Source: Thermoplasmata archaeon
GTDB lineage: Archaea; Thermoplasmatota; Thermoplasmata; JAGHBH01
Reading direction: 5' to 3'
DNA length: 6,096 bases
Assembly (NCBI GenBank): GCA_030673205.1
Contig: DAOVJP010000091.1
Location: 1-6,096 of the forward strand
In this document: positions 4,808 to 6,096 of the stretch, in pieces
Layout of the letters: each line of letters opens with the position of its first letter
Numbering within the stretch: the stretch's first letter is position 1
Position numbers and translations under genes: made by a program
The notes under the pieces: model-generated
Database searches by the model: none
The model's input: the letters and a program-made list of their open reading frames with translations, nothing else
Told to the model about the DNA's origin: nothing

Positions 4808-4824
4808 AGGAAATTGTGTTTCCT
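4808..4824. terminator. Hairpin between convergent genes, possible terminator
   Basis: AGGAAA (4808-4813) pairs with TTTCCT (4819-4824) around TTGTG in the 74-nt gap between the convergent V4R-like and nitroreductase genes. No long T-run follows on either strand, so termination is only a guess from position. It resembles the hairpins of the tRNA-Pro array. Confidence 0.35.
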
Positions 4825-4850
4825 CCATAACGCATGGGCGTCCCTACTCC

Positions 4851-5738
4851 TCATCTCTCTTTGAAAGGGACATACTTCTTGAACCAAGCGAACCCATATT
4901 CTTCGAAGTACTCTAGGAACTCCTCGTTCCTCTTAGGCACCTTGTCGGCCCTGTAGTGTAGTCCAAAACAATATTGGGCCATGGTTATGTGCCCTGTTTT
5001 CGATATCTTCTCTTCACACGCCTTTTTCAGATCCTCTCCGCCCACCTCTTCACATACGGAAAGCAGCGTTTCTAATCGCCTATCATTTGGTTGTACTGGC
5101 AGCTCTCGGCCAGGATATTTTTCTTTGATCGCCTTAGCCAACCTTTCATCATCCATCCTCTTATATTTTTCTTCGTGGACGATCACCTCGCTCCCAAATT
5201 TATTCTGGCGCTTTGGCGAAGAAGCTGGATAACCAAGGCATAGGAGCACAATGGGAAAGACTCCATCCGGTAATTCGAACATCTCTTTGATCCTGTCATA
5301 GGATTCCGTCACCGTGCCTATATATGCAGAGCCAAGCCCGAGGGATTCGGCAGCGACACATATGCTCTGAGCTGCGATGATCGTGTCCTGGAATGATATC
5401 CAGAAATGTCGGAATGCCTGGTTCGCCGTGAATGGAGCAACCTCCATATCGCACCATTGCCTCGACCGATGCCAGTCTATACAGAACAATAGGCTTACCG
5501 GGGCATCTTTGATGAACTCTTGATGCCCTAGGTCAACAAATTTCTCAATATTCCGTTTGTTGGATATCTTGATTATTGAGAACGGTTGGATGTTGCCTCC
5601 GCTAGGAGCATGGGTTCCTGCCTCAAGTATCCGGGCCATAATATCCGCAGGGATATCTCTATCCTCAAAACTTCGAAGGCTTGCTCTCCTGTATAACAGA
5701 TCTAGCGTTTCGTTATGAACTGTGCTGCTTTCCACCAT
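4851..5738 (-). CDS. Nitroreductase-family FMN oxidoreductase with C-terminal extension
   Basis: 295 aa. Nitroreductase-fold enzymes bind FMN as dimers and use NAD(P)H to reduce nitro compounds, quinones, flavins or other acceptors; the natural substrate cannot be read from the sequence. Visible features: RRASLRSF (17-24), the N-terminal FMN-phosphate motif; APSGGNIQPF (44-53), the second FMN-contact motif; a central helix, FQDTIIAAQSICVAAESLGL (116-135), running into GLGSAYIG (134-141); and LCLGYPA (166-172), closing the core. About 120 further residues (175-295), charged and helical with three cysteines, exceed the usual 170-220 aa size and match no domain I recognise. The ATG at 5738 is chosen for GGTGA (5744-5748, minus strand) 5 nt upstream and because the motifs begin right after it; the frame stays open to 5936 but overlaps hypB. 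It appears to be transcribed alone. Confidence 0.88.
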   Translation of the reverse strand: MVESSTVHNETLDLLYRRASLRSFEDRDIPADIMARILEAGTHAPSGGNIQPFSIIKISNKRNIEKFVDLGHQEFIKDAPVSLLFCIDWHRSRQWCDMEVAPFTANQAFRHFWISFQDTIIAAQSICVAAESLGLGSAYIGTVTESYDRIKEMFELPDGVFPIVLLCLGYPASSPKRQNKFGSEVIVHEEKYKRMDDERLAKAIKEKYPGRELPVQPNDRRLETLLSVCEEVGGEDLKKACEEKISKTGHITMAQYCFGLHYRADKVPKRNEEFLEYFEEYGFAWFKKYVPFKER

Positions 5739-5759
5739 GGTCCTCACCTCTCTAAATAC

Positions 5760-5770
5760 CACATAATGTG
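5760..5770. promoter_or_regulatory. Palindrome CACATAATGTG, possible operator
   Basis: A perfect 5-1-5 inverted repeat between the nitroreductase TATA box (5771-5780) and its predicted transcription start (about 5750). A dimeric repressor bound here would block initiation. Position and symmetry are the only evidence. Confidence 0.4.
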
Positions 5771-5780
5771 CATATAGCTT
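5771..5780 (-). promoter_or_regulatory. Box A promoter of the nitroreductase gene
   Basis: On the minus strand this reads AAGCTATATG, preceded by an A-run typical of the BRE side. The expected start near 5750 leaves a leader of about 12 nt holding the GGTGA site (5744-5748). Confidence 0.6.
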
Positions 5781-5787
5781 TTTGCTA

Positions 5788-5850
5788 CTCTCATCCACCA
5801 CCCCTCTCTCCTCTCCCCCACCCAAAACCATTTCTACTCCCAACCCAACA
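5788..5850. other. Pyrimidine-rich segment upstream of hypB
   Basis: The plus strand is mostly C and T with some A and almost no G, so the minus strand is G-rich with several GGG runs. I see no clear TATA box for hypB in it; the A-run at 5824-5827 (CAAAACCATTT) is a poor candidate. The hypB promoter is therefore unassigned. Confidence 0.5.
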
Positions 5851-5866
5851 TACGGCCGGTGTGAAT

Positions 5867-6096
5867 ATGCATAAGGTCGTTGATCTGGAACATGGGGTGG
5901 ACCTCCTGGCCGCCAATAAGAAATTGGCAGATGCAAATCGGGCCCTGCTCGACAAGCACGGCGTGCGGGCCTTCGACGTATTGGGTTCCATAGGCTCTGG
6001 GAAGACGCTGTTGATAGAGCATCTGATCGACATGCTGAAAGGGAAAGGCGTGCGGGCCGGGGCCATCGCAGGGGATGTGGCAGGAGATGATGATCA
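5867..6096 (+). CDS. hypB: Hydrogenase nickel-incorporation GTPase HypB (N-terminal part, cut by window end)
   Basis: Only the first 76 codons are in the window. HypB is a SIMIBI-class GTPase that works with HypA to load nickel into the active site of [NiFe] hydrogenases. The fragment shows an N-terminal helix (LLAANKKLADANRALLDKHG, 14-33), the first strand FDVLG, the Walker A/P-loop GSIGSGKT (about 40-47), and IAGDVAGDDD (about 67-76), matching the HypB stretch that follows strand two. There is no histidine-rich or CxxCGC nickel-binding N-terminus, as expected for short archaeal forms. The ATG at 5867 is chosen because GGTG (5858-5861) lies 5 nt upstream; a GTG at 5861 is in frame and would add two residues. 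It implies that the host makes a [NiFe] hydrogenase. Whether other hyp genes follow is not visible. Confidence 0.88.
   Translation, partial: MHKVVDLEHGVDLLAANKKLADANRALLDKHGVRAFDVLGSIGSGKTLLIEHLIDMLKGKGVRAGAIAGDVAGDDD

Noticed and set aside
5739..5936. Longer nitroreductase start at 5936
   Set aside because: It would overlap the start of hypB and the nitroreductase promoter; the ATG at 5738 has a good ribosome binding site directly ahead of the family motifs.
5791..6066. Minus-strand frames opposite hypB
   Set aside because: They lie opposite the HypB P-loop coding sequence, with no ribosome binding site or recognisable motif.

Overview
The window looks archaeal, probably from the Thermoplasmata/methanogen side of the Euryarchaeota; that placement is an inference. 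The signs are TATA-type (box A) promoters about 25 nt ahead of starts, GGTGA-type Shine-Dalgarno sites, one apparently leaderless gene, a tRNA gene without an encoded CCA, and an archaeal-style methionyl-tRNA synthetase with two zinc knuckles.

Layout. (1) 17-2173, minus: complete methionyl-tRNA synthetase with a fused C-terminal tRNA-binding domain. (2) 2174-2445: divergent promoter region with a long polypurine tract. (3) 2446-2676 and 2687-3715, plus: a two-gene operon of a small helical protein and a bactofilin-like polymer-forming protein (coiled coil, beta-helix, zinc ribbon), ending in a short terminator. (4) 3716-4245: a non-coding stretch with a tRNA-Pro(UGG) gene embedded in a dense series of mostly perfect hairpins, plus a second copy of the tRNA 3' end exactly 150 nt downstream. 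(5) 4246-4776, plus: a soluble protein resembling the V4R / heme-NO-binding / DUF2378 fold group. (6) 4851-5738, minus: an FMN nitroreductase with a long C-terminal extension, convergent with the previous gene. (7) 5739-5866: a second divergent promoter region with a strong purine/pyrimidine strand bias. (8) 5867 to the window end, plus: the N-terminal part of the hydrogenase nickel-insertion GTPase HypB, cut by the window edge.

The genes do not form one pathway. MetG and tRNA-Pro serve translation, HypB implies a [NiFe] hydrogenase elsewhere in the genome, the nitroreductase is a redox enzyme of unknown substrate, and the bactofilin operon suggests a cytoskeletal or scaffold role. The least explained part is the hairpin array around tRNA-Pro (about 3765-4191). 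Its stems have unrelated sequences but are almost all fully paired, several carry CACT at the apex, and the duplicated tRNA 3' end resembles the footprint of an integration event. It is the best candidate here for something undescribed: a structured RNA, a mobile hairpin element, or a decayed integrative element.
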